64,000 nt of DNA, taken from Rheinheimera oceanensis (GTDB taxonomy: Bacteria; Pseudomonadota; Gammaproteobacteria; Enterobacterales; Alteromonadaceae). How positions within the stretch are numbered: position 1 is the first letter of the stretch; each line of letters opens with the position of its first letter. The stretch covers positions 62,001 to 126,000 of the forward strand of contig NZ_JAGPNM010000005.1 in NCBI RefSeq assembly GCF_018831085.1. Reading direction: 5' to 3'. The translations under genes were made by a program, and so were the position numbers. The notes below the pieces were generated by a model. It saw only the letters and a program-made list of their open reading frames with translations. It made no database searches and had not been told where the DNA came from. Positions 10,294 through 20,390 of the stretch are shown here, piece after piece.

Positions 10294-11061
10294 TTACCAT
10301 TTGCGTTTAGGCGCAAACAGCTCGTCTAAATCTTTGTTTTCTTTTTCTTCTTTTTTCTCGCGATCGCGTACATTACCCTCTTTTAACTGAGTGGCAATGT
10401 CTTCCAGTGCTTGCATTACTTCAGATTTACGGGTGCTGGTGTAATCATCCTGATGAGGGGTATTGGTAAGCGCTGTTAAGGCTTTTTCAAAATATTGCCG
10501 GGCTGAGCCAAGCATATTATTGGTGCGGGCCTGATTACCGCGCTTAATCTGGCTTTCAACATTAATACGCAGTTGCAATACTTCCAGCCGCCGATCTTCC
10601 TGGATCACCATCTGGGTATCAATATTGCCTCTGGCGTGCTCACCACGCAGCACAGTACGCAGGCGTTTTATGCCTTTAATCATACCAATCAGTTGCTGGT
10701 CGTTATCTGGCAGTGTAACGGACTCAGCAGAATTACTGCTGCTGTCAGTATTGCTGTTATTTAACTGACTTTCAGTTTCCTGCAGGCGTTGCTTAAGATC
10801 GCGCGCGCCGGGTTCAAGTTCTACCATGGCCCGTAGCGTAAAAGCGATACGTTTTAGCAGCATCTGGCTGATAGCAGGCGATAACGGCACATTGGCAGAA
10901 TTTACTAACAGTTCTTCACTGTCTTCCAATACAGCACGTAATTTGCTGTATTCTGCCCGTTTTAGCGTTGCCAGCCGTTCCTTATGCTGTTGAATAGCAC
11001 TGACAATAACGGCAATAATTACCAATGCAATTATCAGTGTAATGATCAAGGTTACCAGCAT
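10294..11061 (-). CDS. Conserved membrane-anchored hypothetical protein
   Basis: A 255-aa protein I cannot assign to a characterised family. It opens with one strongly hydrophobic segment (about residues 3-23) and no obvious cleavage site, so a single N-terminal anchor is likely. The rest is helical and charged, with coiled-coil-like stretches (QHKERLATLKRAEYSKLRAV; LKQRLQETESQLNN). A TPR-like helix pair is centred on SARQYFEKALTALTN, and a Lys/Glu-rich tail precedes the C-terminus. GAGG just before the ATG is a good ribosome site. It lies downstream of, and in the same direction as, the orphan histidine kinase, 75 bases apart, so co-transcription is possible. Confidence 0.7.
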   Translation of the reverse strand: MLVTLIITLIIALVIIAVIVSAIQQHKERLATLKRAEYSKLRAVLEDSEELLVNSANVPLSPAISQMLLKRIAFTLRAMVELEPGARDLKQRLQETESQLNNSNTDSSSNSAESVTLPDNDQQLIGMIKGIKRLRTVLRGEHARGNIDTQMVIQEDRRLEVLQLRINVESQIKRGNQARTNNMLGSARQYFEKALTALTNTPHQDDYTSTRKSEVMQALEDIATQLKEGNVRDREKKEEKENKDLDELFAPKRKW

Positions 11062-11136
11062 TCCAACCTCATTATGGACAGGTTCTACAGCTCATATTAA
11101 TCACAAAACAACTGAAATAACAGCTATCTGTCTTAC

Positions 11137-11829
11137 TCAGGGTAAAGTAACCCGGAATACGCCACCGTGATAAACACCGCCATTGAACAATTCAATGGCA
11201 CCATACTGGCCTTTATTGCCATGGGCTTTGGCAATAAGCTTAGCAAAAAATATTCCGAGCCCGGTGTGGTTATTGGTTAAATCAGGCGTATTCATATCAA
11301 GAATGTCGGTATTTAGCATAAACTCAGGAAAACCCGGGCCATCATCATGCACTTCTATCTGTAATCTGTCTGCCAGTTGTCCGAACCTGAGTAGTATGTG
11401 TTTATTACCATAGCGTAGTGCATTGGCAACGGCATCGTTCAGCAGGTTTGACATCAAATCGTAGTCAAAAAACCATTGCAGATCATCCGCTTGTTCTACC
11501 TGAATAGAAAAGCCACGCTGTTCAGTATAAAACTGATTTTTTAGTAAAATCTCTTCAACAAGATCAGCAATATAGTGCTGATCAATTTGTACCGGCAACT
11601 GATGGCGTTCCAGCCGGTACAGCGACAGCAACTGCAACAGGTTGGAGTTTAGCCGGTTTGCTTCATAATTCAGCCGGGCCAGTTCATCTTTTGCCGGCTC
11701 TGACAATTGCTGACTTTCCTGTTGAATAAACTCTGTAGACTGTATCAGCATGCAAAGTGAATTTTTCATATCATGCACGGTAGAGGCCAATACAGAAGCA
11801 AAGTCTATGGCCTGAACATCTGGTGTCAT
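11137..11829 (-). CDS. Orphan soluble sensor histidine kinase
   Basis: A compact 230-aa kinase. The start at 11829 is supported by GGAGGT five bases upstream; a longer form from 11886 lacks this. The H-box STVHDMKNSL lies near residue 20. The ATP-binding domain follows, with N-box LLNDAVANALRYG, G1 box DDGPGF and G2 box HTGLGIFFAKLIAKAHG. No transmembrane segment or PAS/GAF sensor domain is visible, so it should be cytoplasmic and take its input from a partner. No response regulator is encoded next to it; the neighbours are cysB (divergent) and the anchored hypothetical gene (downstream). Signal and target are unknown. Confidence 0.85.
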   Translation of the reverse strand: MTPDVQAIDFASVLASTVHDMKNSLCMLIQSTEFIQQESQQLSEPAKDELARLNYEANRLNSNLLQLLSLYRLERHQLPVQIDQHYIADLVEEILLKNQFYTEQRGFSIQVEQADDLQWFFDYDLMSNLLNDAVANALRYGNKHILLRFGQLADRLQIEVHDDGPGFPEFMLNTDILDMNTPDLTNNHTGLGIFFAKLIAKAHGNKGQYGAIELFNGGVYHGGVFRVTLP

Positions 11830-11976
11830 GTAACCTCCGATAAGGGCACTGGCAATATGCGTGTGTAACCTGTTTTTAGCTACCATTAGTTATAGTAAGT
11901 AGATAAATAAAAATTAGTTGGAATATCCTGCCATATATGTATATTGAGCAATGATATGCCATTACCGGACCGGTGA

Positions 11977-12957
<981 letters not shown>

Positions 12958-13141
12958 TTTACTGTTATCGCCGGCCCGGGCATTAATCAGCATTGCTGAG
13001 TTTTGTCCGGCGCGCTCGCTTCCTGCCTATATCAATATCAGTAATAAGCCAAAGCTTAGCAATAACATCCTTTGATCAGGTGTGCATAAGTCTGGCTTAT
13101 ACACTACGCTTAGGGCGTCACATAACGCCTTGAGGTGTAAT

Positions 13142-13951
13142 ATGAAAACTTACATGCTGTTGGTCGTTGTCGTATTTTTACTGTTAGCGGGCTGTAAACC
13201 TGCCTCTGAGCCGGGTATGCCAGTTGCTGCCACTGAAACACCCCTGCAAGCTACACCATGCCGTTTTACTATGGGTTTAGACGCCTGGGAGCCGTACCAG
13301 TATATGACGGTAGGCAACACTGTTACCGGGCTTGATGTTGAGCTGGTGCAACAGGTGGTTGCTGATATGGGGTGCACGCTGGATGTTGTGCAGGGCAGCT
13401 GGCTTGAACTTTTAACATTACTGAAAACCGGTGATGTGGACTTTGTGCTGGGAGCATCTAAAACAGCAGAGCGGGAAGAGTTTGCTTTTTTCTCTGAGCC
13501 ATACCGTCAGGAACGTTTTCAGTTGTATGTCCGCAAAGAGCAAATTGGTTTACCTTACTCTGGCTTAAAAGAGTTTGTTGCTGCCGGGCATAAGGTGGGT
13601 GTAGTAAATGAATACTATTATGGCGATGAAGTAGCAGAGTTATATGCCGACGATAAGCTGCGGCCACTGTTTGTTGGTGCCATTATCAGTGAGCTGAACA
13701 TGGCGCGCTTACTGGATGAAGAAATAGATGGCCTGTTGGAAGACAGCTTCGTCGGCGCGGCAATTTTACGCCGTAAAGGCCTGGATAAGTATATTCAGCC
13801 GCATAATATCAGCCTTGGCAGTTCTGATGTCTATGTTATGTTCAGTCAGATGTCGGTATCAGCAGATCAGGTTGCACAGTTTAATGCCGGTTTAGCCCAA
13901 CTGCGTGACAATGGCCGGTATAACCAGATCATCGAAAAATACCGTAACTAG
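13142..13951 (+). CDS. Solute-binding lipoprotein, family 3 (SBP_bac_3)
   Basis: A 269-aa periplasmic-binding-protein fold anchored by a lipoprotein signal: MKTYMLLVVVVFLLLAGC gives lipobox LAGC at about residue 18. The ATG at 13142 is preceded by GAGGTG; the in-frame ATG at 13082 is too far upstream. The body has the polar amino acid-binding pattern: MGLDAWEPYQYM, VTGLDVELVQQVV, LKTGDVDFVLGASKTAEREEFAFFSEPY and, late, LAQLRDNGRYNQIIEKY. No ABC permease or ATPase is adjacent, so it may act as an orphan binder or feed a sensor. Its stop codon shares the palindrome CTAG with the stop of convergent mutH. Confidence 0.85.
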   Translation: MKTYMLLVVVVFLLLAGCKPASEPGMPVAATETPLQATPCRFTMGLDAWEPYQYMTVGNTVTGLDVELVQQVVADMGCTLDVVQGSWLELLTLLKTGDVDFVLGASKTAEREEFAFFSEPYRQERFQLYVRKEQIGLPYSGLKEFVAAGHKVGVVNEYYYGDEVAELYADDKLRPLFVGAIISELNMARLLDEEIDGLLEDSFVGAAILRRKGLDKYIQPHNISLGSSDVYVMFSQMSVSADQVAQFNAGLAQLRDNGRYNQIIEKYRN

Positions 13952-14625
13952 CTACTCGGCAGGGCAAACTGCTGTTGCAGCAGGTTGGCTGTAAAACTTG
14001 CTTTAAGGTAAAAGCCGCGCGGTAAAGTGCGTATTGGCTCGCCATCAGCGCCTATGGCATCGGTCAGCGCCTTGCTGTTGGCTGCTTTAGGGCGCAGTTG
14101 CAATACTTTGCCGGTGGCGCCTCTGATATTATGTATACCGCCGAGGCTGATAAGCTCCATCAGCTCTTCCCAGTCCTGCTGCAGTGCCAGTTGCTGCTGT
14201 GGGTCTGGCTGCCATAAAAATGCGCTACCGGCCATTCTGTCCGGTAACGGAATTTGCCGCTCTGCTAATACCGGTAACCACAGCACTTTTTGCAGTTTCT
14301 GGCAAACCCAGGATTCATGCCACTGTTGCCCGGCAACGCCGGTTAGTGGCGCCACACAAACATAAGTACTTTCCAGCGGTTTGCCGTTGCGGTCTATTGG
14401 CAGCGTTTTTAATTCCACCCCCAATTGCGGAAAATCCGGTTCAGCTTTAGAACCCGCGCTGGCACCCAGTACTTGCTCCAGTAACTGGCCAACCCAGCCT
14501 TTGTCTTTTTTCAGGTTAGCCGGAACCTGCAACTGTGCCTGTGCGGCAATTTGTCCCAGAGTCAGCCCTGCCAGTGCCTGGCAGCGTGCCAGTAATTCTT
14601 CTAATGAGGCCGGTGGTGTAAACAT
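13948..14625 (-). CDS. mutH: DNA mismatch repair endonuclease MutH
   Basis: MutH nicks the unmethylated strand at hemimethylated GATC during MutSL-directed repair. Starting at 14625 (MFTPPASLEELLARC) the protein is 224 aa, against 229 in E. coli. The catalytic D-x(n)-E-x-K motif is visible as EPDFPQLGVELKTLPID (about residues 67-83), preceded by DKGWVGQLLEQVLGASAGSK. The RPKAANSKALTDAIGADG and LPRGFYLKASFT blocks near the end are diagnostic. An open extension of 29 codons upstream has no family match. Presence of mutH implies a Dam-methylating gammaproteobacterium. Confidence 0.95.
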   Translation of the reverse strand: MFTPPASLEELLARCQALAGLTLGQIAAQAQLQVPANLKKDKGWVGQLLEQVLGASAGSKAEPDFPQLGVELKTLPIDRNGKPLESTYVCVAPLTGVAGQQWHESWVCQKLQKVLWLPVLAERQIPLPDRMAGSAFLWQPDPQQQLALQQDWEELMELISLGGIHNIRGATGKVLQLRPKAANSKALTDAIGADGEPIRTLPRGFYLKASFTANLLQQQFALPSS

Positions 14626-15005
14626 GATTATCGCCTGTAGCAAATACCGGATAACGCTAGCATTTTTTACAGCTTTTGGCTGCTTAAAAACACAGCAAAC
14701 CAACTTACACACAATAGAGGTATAAAATTATTAGCATTGTGAGATGCTTAACTAATTGAATTTACTAACTAATGCCTGGTAGTTCCGACAGGTGTTTTTT
14801 TATTGCATTAAGTTATGCAATGGCTAATCTGTGGCTATGCACAGTTTTATCAACAGAGCCTGTGAAGAAGTGCACATTCCCTGGTGCCATAATAGTGCAA
14901 CTGTGGATAACTATGTAAAAGGTGTGACAAAAATACCGTTTGCCGAAGTAGCGACTTTATGAAAGAATCTTTGGCATAGTGATTTGTGATCCGCCAGAGG
15001 TTTGT
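14626..15005. other. mutH-rppH intergenic region (380 bases) with two DnaA-box-like sites
   Basis: No convincing ORF. It holds the divergent promoters of mutH and rppH, not resolved by eye. TTATCAACA at 14847-14855 (+) and a perfect consensus DnaA box at 14902-14910 (TGTGGATAA, i.e. TTATCCACA on the minus strand) lie 47 bases apart. A 15-base sequence at 14973-14987 is repeated exactly inside rppH (15039-15053). Confidence 0.5.
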
Positions 15006-15509
15006 GTGATCGATGCCGAAGGTTTTCGGGCCAATGTCGGCATAGTGATTTGTAACCACCAGGGACAGGTGTTTTGGGCAAAACGGTATGGTCAGCATTC
15101 CTGGCAGTATCCACAGGGTGGCATTGATGACGGTGAAACACCGGAACAAGCCATGTTTCGCGAATTAAATGAAGAAGTAGGTCTTAGCGCAGATGATGTG
15201 GAAATTATTGCCACAACCAAGCACTGGTTAAGATATAAACTACCCAAACGTTTAATTCGCAAAGACAGTAATCCGGTGTGTATTGGCCAGAAGCAAAAGT
15301 GGTTTTTGCTACGCCTGACCTGCGCTGACGAAGATGTGAACTTACTTAAAACCACTCATCCGGAGTTTGATAGCTGGCGCTGGGTCAGTTACTGGTACCC
15401 TGTACGGCAGGTGGTGGCATTTAAGCGGGAAGTTTACCGAAAAGTCATGAAAGAGTTTGCTCCGGTCGCTTTGCCGTTTATACGCCGCGAAGGTAAGAAA
15501 AAAGGTTAA
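15006..15509 (+). CDS. rppH: RNA pyrophosphohydrolase RppH (Nudix)
   Basis: RppH removes pyrophosphate from 5'-triphosphate mRNA and starts RNase E-dependent decay. I choose the GTG at 15006: AGAGG ends five bases upstream and the product begins [17 protein letters not shown], aligning with the E. coli start. The ATG at 14979 would add nine unmatched residues. Length is 167 aa. The Nudix box is complete: [20 protein letters not shown] then VGL (about residues 37-59). [12 protein letters not shown] and [13 protein letters not shown] are RppH-specific. It heads the run rppH-ptsP-TSUP-lgt-thyA, which parallels E. coli rppH-ptsP-lgt-thyA. Confidence 0.95.
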   Translation: MIDAEGFRANVGIVICNHQGQVFWAKRYGQHSWQYPQGGIDDGETPEQAMFRELNEEVGLSADDVEIIATTKHWLRYKLPKRLIRKDSNPVCIGQKQKWFLLRLTCADEDVNLLKTTHPEFDSWRWVSYWYPVRQVVAFKREVYRKVMKEFAPVALPFIRREGKKKG

Positions 15510-15544
15510 TTCAGCAGGATAGCACCTGTGACAACGAGGCTCTT

Positions 15545-17803
15545 ATGTTAGGCCAGTTACGGCGAATTGTTCAGGATGTAGCACAAGAGCCAGTGCTTCA
15601 AAATGCATTAGCTGGCTTAGTGACAAGTGTAAAACAGGCACTGACAACGGAGTGTTGTTCAGTGTATCTGGCTGATTATGAGCAGCAACACTTTATGCTG
15701 ATGGCCACTGATGGTTTGAACCCGGATGCCATCGGCAATATTGCTATCGGTTTTTCTGAAGGTTTGATTGGCTGGGTAGGCCAGCGTGAAGAGCCTATTA
15801 ATCTGGCCAAAGCCCATTTACATCCCCGCTTTAAAGTTACCCCTGAGGTAAGCGAAGACCGTTTCTCTGCGTTTCTGGGTTGTCCTATTATCCATCACCG
15901 TAAAGTGCTTGGTGTGCTGACAATTCAGCAAGCGGCAGAGCGGGTATTTAACGAAGACGAAGAATCTTTTCTGGTAACACTTGGGGCGCAGTTAGCCTCT
16001 GTGCTGGCCAATGCTGAAATGCGCCAGGCAGCCAGTGAAAGCAGCCCCAGCCAGACACAAAGTGGCCAGTTAAAAGGTTTGCCCGGCGCGCCTGGCATTG
16101 CTATTGGCGAAGCTTTTGTACTGGAGCCAGCGAATGATTTTAACGCCATCTCGTTAAAACGCGCAGATGATCCGGAAAAAGAGCTGGCGCACTTTTATCG
16201 GGCGGTAAAAATTACCAAAGCAGAATTTAACCGTTTAGCCGAGCGAATGAGCGGCCATTTACCGGCTGACGCTCTGGCTATCTTTGATGTTTATCATCAA
16301 CTGCTGGACGCGGCCAGTTTGGGTAATGAAATTGAGCTGCAAATTGCGGAAGGCTGGTGTGCCAAAAGTGCACTTAAGCGGGTGGTAGAAAAGTTTGCCC
16401 GCCAGTTTGATGACATGGACGATGCTTATTTACGTGAACGTGGCACTGATATCCGCGATTTGGGGCAGCGGGTACTGAACAATTTGCTGGATACTGAACA
16501 GCGCAAAATTAAACTGCCGGAAAAAGTCGTATTAGTAGCTGACAACGTTACCGCCACGATGCTGGCAGAAGTACCACGCGAGCAACTTGTTGCTATAGTG
16601 TCACTAAAAGGCTCGGTAAACTCGCATGCAGCTATTATGGCAAGGGCGCTGGGTATTCCTGCCGTTATGGGCGTTAGCGAGCTGCCGTTATTACACTGGC
16701 AAGGGCAGCGGCTGATCGTAGATGGCTATCAGGGCCATATTTTATTGTCGCCGGTTGAGGCCATTTGTGCTGAATATCAGCGTTTAATCAGTGAAGATGT
16801 AGCGCTAAATGCCCGATATCTGGCTGAAATAGCGCAGCCGTCACAATCGTTATGCGGTAAACAGTTTAACCTGATGGTCAACTCAGGGCTGGCAATTGAA
16901 TTGGAAACCACTAACCCGGCGTATACCGACGGTGTTGGCCTGTACCGTACTGAGTTTCCGTTTATTATGCGCAACCGTTTTCCAACTGAGCAGGAGCAGA
17001 TTGAACTGTACCGTAAGGTGCTGGAAAACTATCCGACCAAGCCGGTTGTAATGCGCACACTGGATGTTGGCGGCGACAAAGCTTTACCGTACTTTAGCAT
17101 TGATGAAGAAAACCCGTTTTTGGGCTGGCGCGGCATCCGCCTGACGCTGGATCATCCGGAAATTTTTCTGGTGCAAATTCGCGCTATGTTAAAAGCTAAT
17201 CTGGCGCTGGATAATCTGCATATCTTACTGCCAATGATTTCTGATCTGGCTGAAGTAGATGAATCTATACGGCTGATCAAGCAAGCCAGCTTTGAGGTAA
17301 GTGATGAGCTGGCTATTGAGCTGCTTAAGCCTAAAATCGGCGTGATGATTGAAGTGCCATCAATTATGTATCAGTTGCCAGAGTTGGCCCGTAAGGTAGA
17401 TTTTTGCTCTATTGGTACTAATGATTTAACCCAGTATCTGTTAGCAGTAGATCGTAACAATCCACGTGTTGCCAGCCTGTACGATGCTATGCACCCGGCA
17501 GTACTCAGGGCTTTGCATCAGTTTAGCTTACAGGCACAGGGGCTGCAGTTTCCTACCAGCGTTTGTGGCGAGCTTGCGGGTGAACCCGCCGGTATTCTGT
17601 TGCTGGCTGCAATGGGATACAACAGCTTCAGTATGAACAGCAGTAATCTGGCAAAAATTAAATGGCTGCTGCGCCGGGTAGAGTTATCTGAACTGGCATT
17701 ATTACTGCCGCAGGTGCTGGCCTGCCAATCGGCCAGACAGGTACGGTTACAGGTGCAACGCTTTTTAGAGCAAAAACAGTTGTTAAGCCAGTTACGTGCC
17801 TGA
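15545..17803 (+). CDS. ptsP: Phosphoenolpyruvate-protein phosphotransferase PtsP (enzyme I-Ntr)
   Basis: PtsP transfers phosphate from PEP to NPr in the nitrogen PTS, a regulatory phosphorelay. The 752-aa product has an N-terminal GAF domain (about residues 15-165) that distinguishes it from sugar PTS enzyme I. A PEP-utiliser N-domain follows, then the swivelling phospho-His domain with SVNSHAAIMARALGIPAVMG (His at about residue 361). The C-terminal PEP-binding barrel keeps YRTEFPFI, DVGGDKALPYF, GWRGIR and GTNDLTQYLLAVDRNN. It starts 35 bases after rppH and is probably co-transcribed. Confidence 0.96.
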   Translation: MLGQLRRIVQDVAQEPVLQNALAGLVTSVKQALTTECCSVYLADYEQQHFMLMATDGLNPDAIGNIAIGFSEGLIGWVGQREEPINLAKAHLHPRFKVTPEVSEDRFSAFLGCPIIHHRKVLGVLTIQQAAERVFNEDEESFLVTLGAQLASVLANAEMRQAASESSPSQTQSGQLKGLPGAPGIAIGEAFVLEPANDFNAISLKRADDPEKELAHFYRAVKITKAEFNRLAERMSGHLPADALAIFDVYHQLLDAASLGNEIELQIAEGWCAKSALKRVVEKFARQFDDMDDAYLRERGTDIRDLGQRVLNNLLDTEQRKIKLPEKVVLVADNVTATMLAEVPREQLVAIVSLKGSVNSHAAIMARALGIPAVMGVSELPLLHWQGQRLIVDGYQGHILLSPVEAICAEYQRLISEDVALNARYLAEIAQPSQSLCGKQFNLMVNSGLAIELETTNPAYTDGVGLYRTEFPFIMRNRFPTEQEQIELYRKVLENYPTKPVVMRTLDVGGDKALPYFSIDEENPFLGWRGIRLTLDHPEIFLVQIRAMLKANLALDNLHILLPMISDLAEVDESIRLIKQASFEVSDELAIELLKPKIGVMIEVPSIMYQLPELARKVDFCSIGTNDLTQYLLAVDRNNPRVASLYDAMHPAVLRALHQFSLQAQGLQFPTSVCGELAGEPAGILLLAAMGYNSFSMNSSNLAKIKWLLRRVELSELALLLPQVLACQSARQVRLQVQRFLEQKQLLSQLRA

Positions 17804-17866
17804 TATCCATCTTTTTACCCGGCCAGCCTGTTATACTGCTGCGTCATTAAACATAAAGAGAAACCT

Positions 17867-18661
17867 GTGCTTACTGTTGTTCTGATCTCAATTGTGCTGG
17901 GAGCTGTGGTTGGCTTTTTTGCCGGTTTACTGGGTATTGGCGGAGGCCTTATCGTTGTACCGGTACTGGTGATGTTGTTACCGGCTTTCGAAATTGTTAC
18001 ACCACAACATGCCATGCTGGTTGCTATTGCTACCTCGTTGGCTTCCATTATTGTTACCGCAAGTGCATCTGTGTTTGAGCATCACCGCTGGGGCAATGTG
18101 CCCTGGTCGCTGGCGGGTACCGTTATGCTGGGTTCTGCAGTGGGGGCCTGGCTTGTCGGTTATATGGCTCATAATATCAGCGGCGATGTATTGCAGCTTA
18201 TTTTTGGTATTGCGGTATTGCTGCTGGCCTTACGTATGCTTGGGTCCCGCTCGGCTGTGGGTAAAAGAGCCTTGCCTCATAATGGTATTGTTGTGATGAT
18301 TTCGTCGGTTTTGGGCGGCATTGCCAGTTTGCTGGGTATTGGTGGCGGGGCTCTGTTTGTACCGGTATTGAACTACTTTTCGGTTGATATGCGCCGCGCT
18401 ATAGGCTGTGCTGCTGCCAGTGGTATTGCTATCGCCGTTTTTGGTACTCTGGGCTATGTTATCGCTGGCTGGCAGCACTATGAATTGTCACAAGGCTTTA
18501 TTGGTTATATTTACCTGCCGGTGCTATTTGGCATAGTACTGACATCGGTATTTACAGCGCCTGTTGGTGCCCGTTTGACCCAGCGCTTACCGGTACTGGC
18601 AATGAAGCGGGTATTTGGTGTGTTTTTATTGTTGGTATCCGCAAAAATGATTTTTAGTTAA
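17867..18661 (+). CDS. Sulfite exporter TauE/SafE family (TSUP) membrane protein
   Basis: A 264-aa polytopic inner-membrane protein with about eight hydrophobic segments and the internal two-fold repeat of the TSUP family: [20 protein letters not shown] near residue 17 and [20 protein letters not shown] near residue 148. TSUP members export sulfite, sulfoacetate or other organosulfur anions; the substrate here cannot be read. Start is GTG at 17867 with AAAGAGA upstream. It sits between ptsP and lgt, a common place for this gene in gammaproteobacteria. Confidence 0.88.
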   Translation: MLTVVLISIVLGAVVGFFAGLLGIGGGLIVVPVLVMLLPAFEIVTPQHAMLVAIATSLASIIVTASASVFEHHRWGNVPWSLAGTVMLGSAVGAWLVGYMAHNISGDVLQLIFGIAVLLLALRMLGSRSAVGKRALPHNGIVVMISSVLGGIASLLGIGGGALFVPVLNYFSVDMRRAIGCAAASGIAIAVFGTLGYVIAGWQHYELSQGFIGYIYLPVLFGIVLTSVFTAPVGARLTQRLPVLAMKRVFGVFLLLVSAKMIFS

Positions 18662-18669
18662 GGGTAGCT

Positions 18670-19488
18670 ATGTCTGCAAGTTATATTACATTTCCACAAA
18701 TAGATCCGGTGATCTTTTCTGTTGGCCCGGTAAGCCTGCGCTGGTACGGTTTAATGTACCTTATTGCTTTTGCTATTGCCTGGTGGCTGGCTAACCGGGC
18801 AGCTAAAAAGCCGGGTTCCGGTTGGACCGAGCAGCAGGTAAGCGACTTATTATTTATTGGCTTTTTGGGCGTGATCCTCGGCGGGCGTATTGGTTATGTG
18901 CTGTTTTATCAGTTCGAGCTGTTTATGCATGAGCCGTTGTATTTATTTAAAATATGGGCCGGCGGTATGTCATTTCATGGTGGCCTGCTTGGGGTATTGG
19001 TCGCGATGGCCTGGTTTGGCCGTAAAAATAACAAGCCTTATCTGCAGTTAGGCGATTTTGTTGCCCCGCTTATTCCACTTGGCCTGGCGGCTGGCCGCTT
19101 AGGTAATTTTATTAATGCTGAATTGTGGGGCCGCACTACCGACGTGCCATGGGGTGTATTGTTCCCGGGGGCCGGGCCTGCACCGCGCCATCCATCACAG
19201 TTGTATGAGTTTGCGCTGGAAGGTGTGGTGTTGTTTGTGCTGATTATGCTGTACCGGCGCTTTTCTCCACCGGTAGGGGCTTTGGGTGGGTTATTTCTTG
19301 CCGGTTATGGCAGTGCGCGATTTTTTGTTGAGTTTTACCGTGAACCGGATGCACACCTGGGCGTGTTGTCTGCGGGGATGTCGATGGGGCAGTGGCTGTC
19401 ATTACCGATGATTATTGCCGGTATAGGGCTGATTATTTTTGCTTACGTGCATAACAACAAAGCGGCTAAACAGGTTGTAAAAGTATGA
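18670..19488 (+). CDS. lgt: Phosphatidylglycerol-prolipoprotein diacylglyceryl transferase Lgt
   Basis: Lgt attaches diacylglycerol to the lipobox cysteine of prolipoproteins, the first step of lipoprotein maturation in the inner membrane. The 272-aa product has about seven membrane segments. Signatures visible are the H-G-G-L block SFHGGLLGV (about residue 105) and the Lgt motif [14 protein letters not shown] (about residue 142). [11 protein letters not shown] occurs late in the protein. The window itself encodes many clients (FlgH, the FlgO-like proteins, FlgP, the Ig lipoprotein). Its stop overlaps the thyA start (ATGA). Confidence 0.97.
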   Translation: MSASYITFPQIDPVIFSVGPVSLRWYGLMYLIAFAIAWWLANRAAKKPGSGWTEQQVSDLLFIGFLGVILGGRIGYVLFYQFELFMHEPLYLFKIWAGGMSFHGGLLGVLVAMAWFGRKNNKPYLQLGDFVAPLIPLGLAAGRLGNFINAELWGRTTDVPWGVLFPGAGPAPRHPSQLYEFALEGVVLFVLIMLYRRFSPPVGALGGLFLAGYGSARFFVEFYREPDAHLGVLSAGMSMGQWLSLPMIIAGIGLIIFAYVHNNKAAKQVVKV

Positions 19489-20318
19489 AACAGTACCTTG
19501 ATTTAATGCGCCATGTACTGGAGCATGGCCACAAAAAAACTGATCGCACCGGTACCGGCACCATCAGTGTATTTGGTTATCAGATGCGGTTTGATCTGCA
19601 GCAGGGCTTTCCGCTGGTAACCACTAAAAAATGTCATCTGCGCTCTATTATTCACGAGTTACTGTGGTTTTTAAAAGGTGAAACGAATATCGAATACCTC
19701 AAAGCTAATGGTGTGTCGATATGGGACGAATGGGCCACGGCAGAAGGCGAGCTGGGGCCGGTGTATGGTGCGCAGTGGCGCAGCTGGCAAGCCGCAGATG
19801 GCCGGGTAATTGATCAGATAAGCCAGCTAATTGCCGATATTAAACGCACTCCGGACTCGCGCCGCCTGATAGTCAGCGCCTGGAACCCGGCACTGCTGCC
19901 TGACACCTCGGTATCGCCAAAAGAAAATGCCGCCATGGGAAAGCAGGCGTTACCACCTTGCCATACATTGTTTCAGTTTTACGTTAATGACGGTAAGCTG
20001 TCATGCCAGCTATACCAGCGCAGCGCTGATATTTTCCTGGGGGTGCCGTTTAATATTGCCAGTTATGCGCTGTTAACGCTAATGGTGGCACAGGTATGTG
20101 ATTTGCAGCCGGGAGACTTTGTGCATACCTTTGGTGATGCCCATTTGTACCTGAACCATTTAGAGCAAGTGAACACCCAACTGGCGCGCCAGCCTCATCC
20201 GTTGCCGCAAATGCAGCTTAATCCGGCGGTAAAAGATATTTTTGCTTTTACTATTGCTGATTTTACGTTGCACAATTATCAGGCGCATCCGCATATTAAA
20301 GCGCCCGTTGCGATCTAA
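19485..20318 (+). CDS. thyA: Thymidylate synthase ThyA
   Basis: ThyA methylates dUMP to dTMP using methylenetetrahydrofolate. The 277-aa protein (E. coli 264) starts [15 protein letters not shown] and keeps the [12 protein letters not shown] block. The nucleophile Cys is in [13 protein letters not shown], followed by [23 protein letters not shown] split over the dUMP site and [14 protein letters not shown]. The start overlaps lgt by four bases, implying translational coupling. A sigma54-type promoter begins 25 bases after its stop, so the flgO genes need not depend on this operon. Confidence 0.97.
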   Translation: MKQYLDLMRHVLEHGHKKTDRTGTGTISVFGYQMRFDLQQGFPLVTTKKCHLRSIIHELLWFLKGETNIEYLKANGVSIWDEWATAEGELGPVYGAQWRSWQAADGRVIDQISQLIADIKRTPDSRRLIVSAWNPALLPDTSVSPKENAAMGKQALPPCHTLFQFYVNDGKLSCQLYQRSADIFLGVPFNIASYALLTLMVAQVCDLQPGDFVHTFGDAHLYLNHLEQVNTQLARQPHPLPQMQLNPAVKDIFAFTIADFTLHNYQAHPHIKAPVAI

Positions 20319-20342
20319 GTGCCAAAAGGTTGCCATTTTTTA

Positions 20343-20357
20343 TGGCGCGTATTTTGC
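20343..20357 (+). promoter_or_regulatory. Candidate sigma54 (RpoN) promoter for the flgO-like operon
   Basis: TGGCGC-N5-TTGC with the GG and GC dinucleotides at the required spacing, 33 bases before the first flgO-like ATG. The same 15-bp layout occurs before flgP, flgB, flgF and the sugar operon in this window. Confidence 0.65.
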
Positions 20358-20390
20358 TTAACTTCTGCAGACATTTTGCCGAGGTTGCAT

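Noticed and set aside
20331..20347. Small hairpin GCCAT-TTTTT-ATGGC after thyA as a terminator
   Set aside because: Only five base pairs and it overlaps the better-supported sigma54 -24 element.
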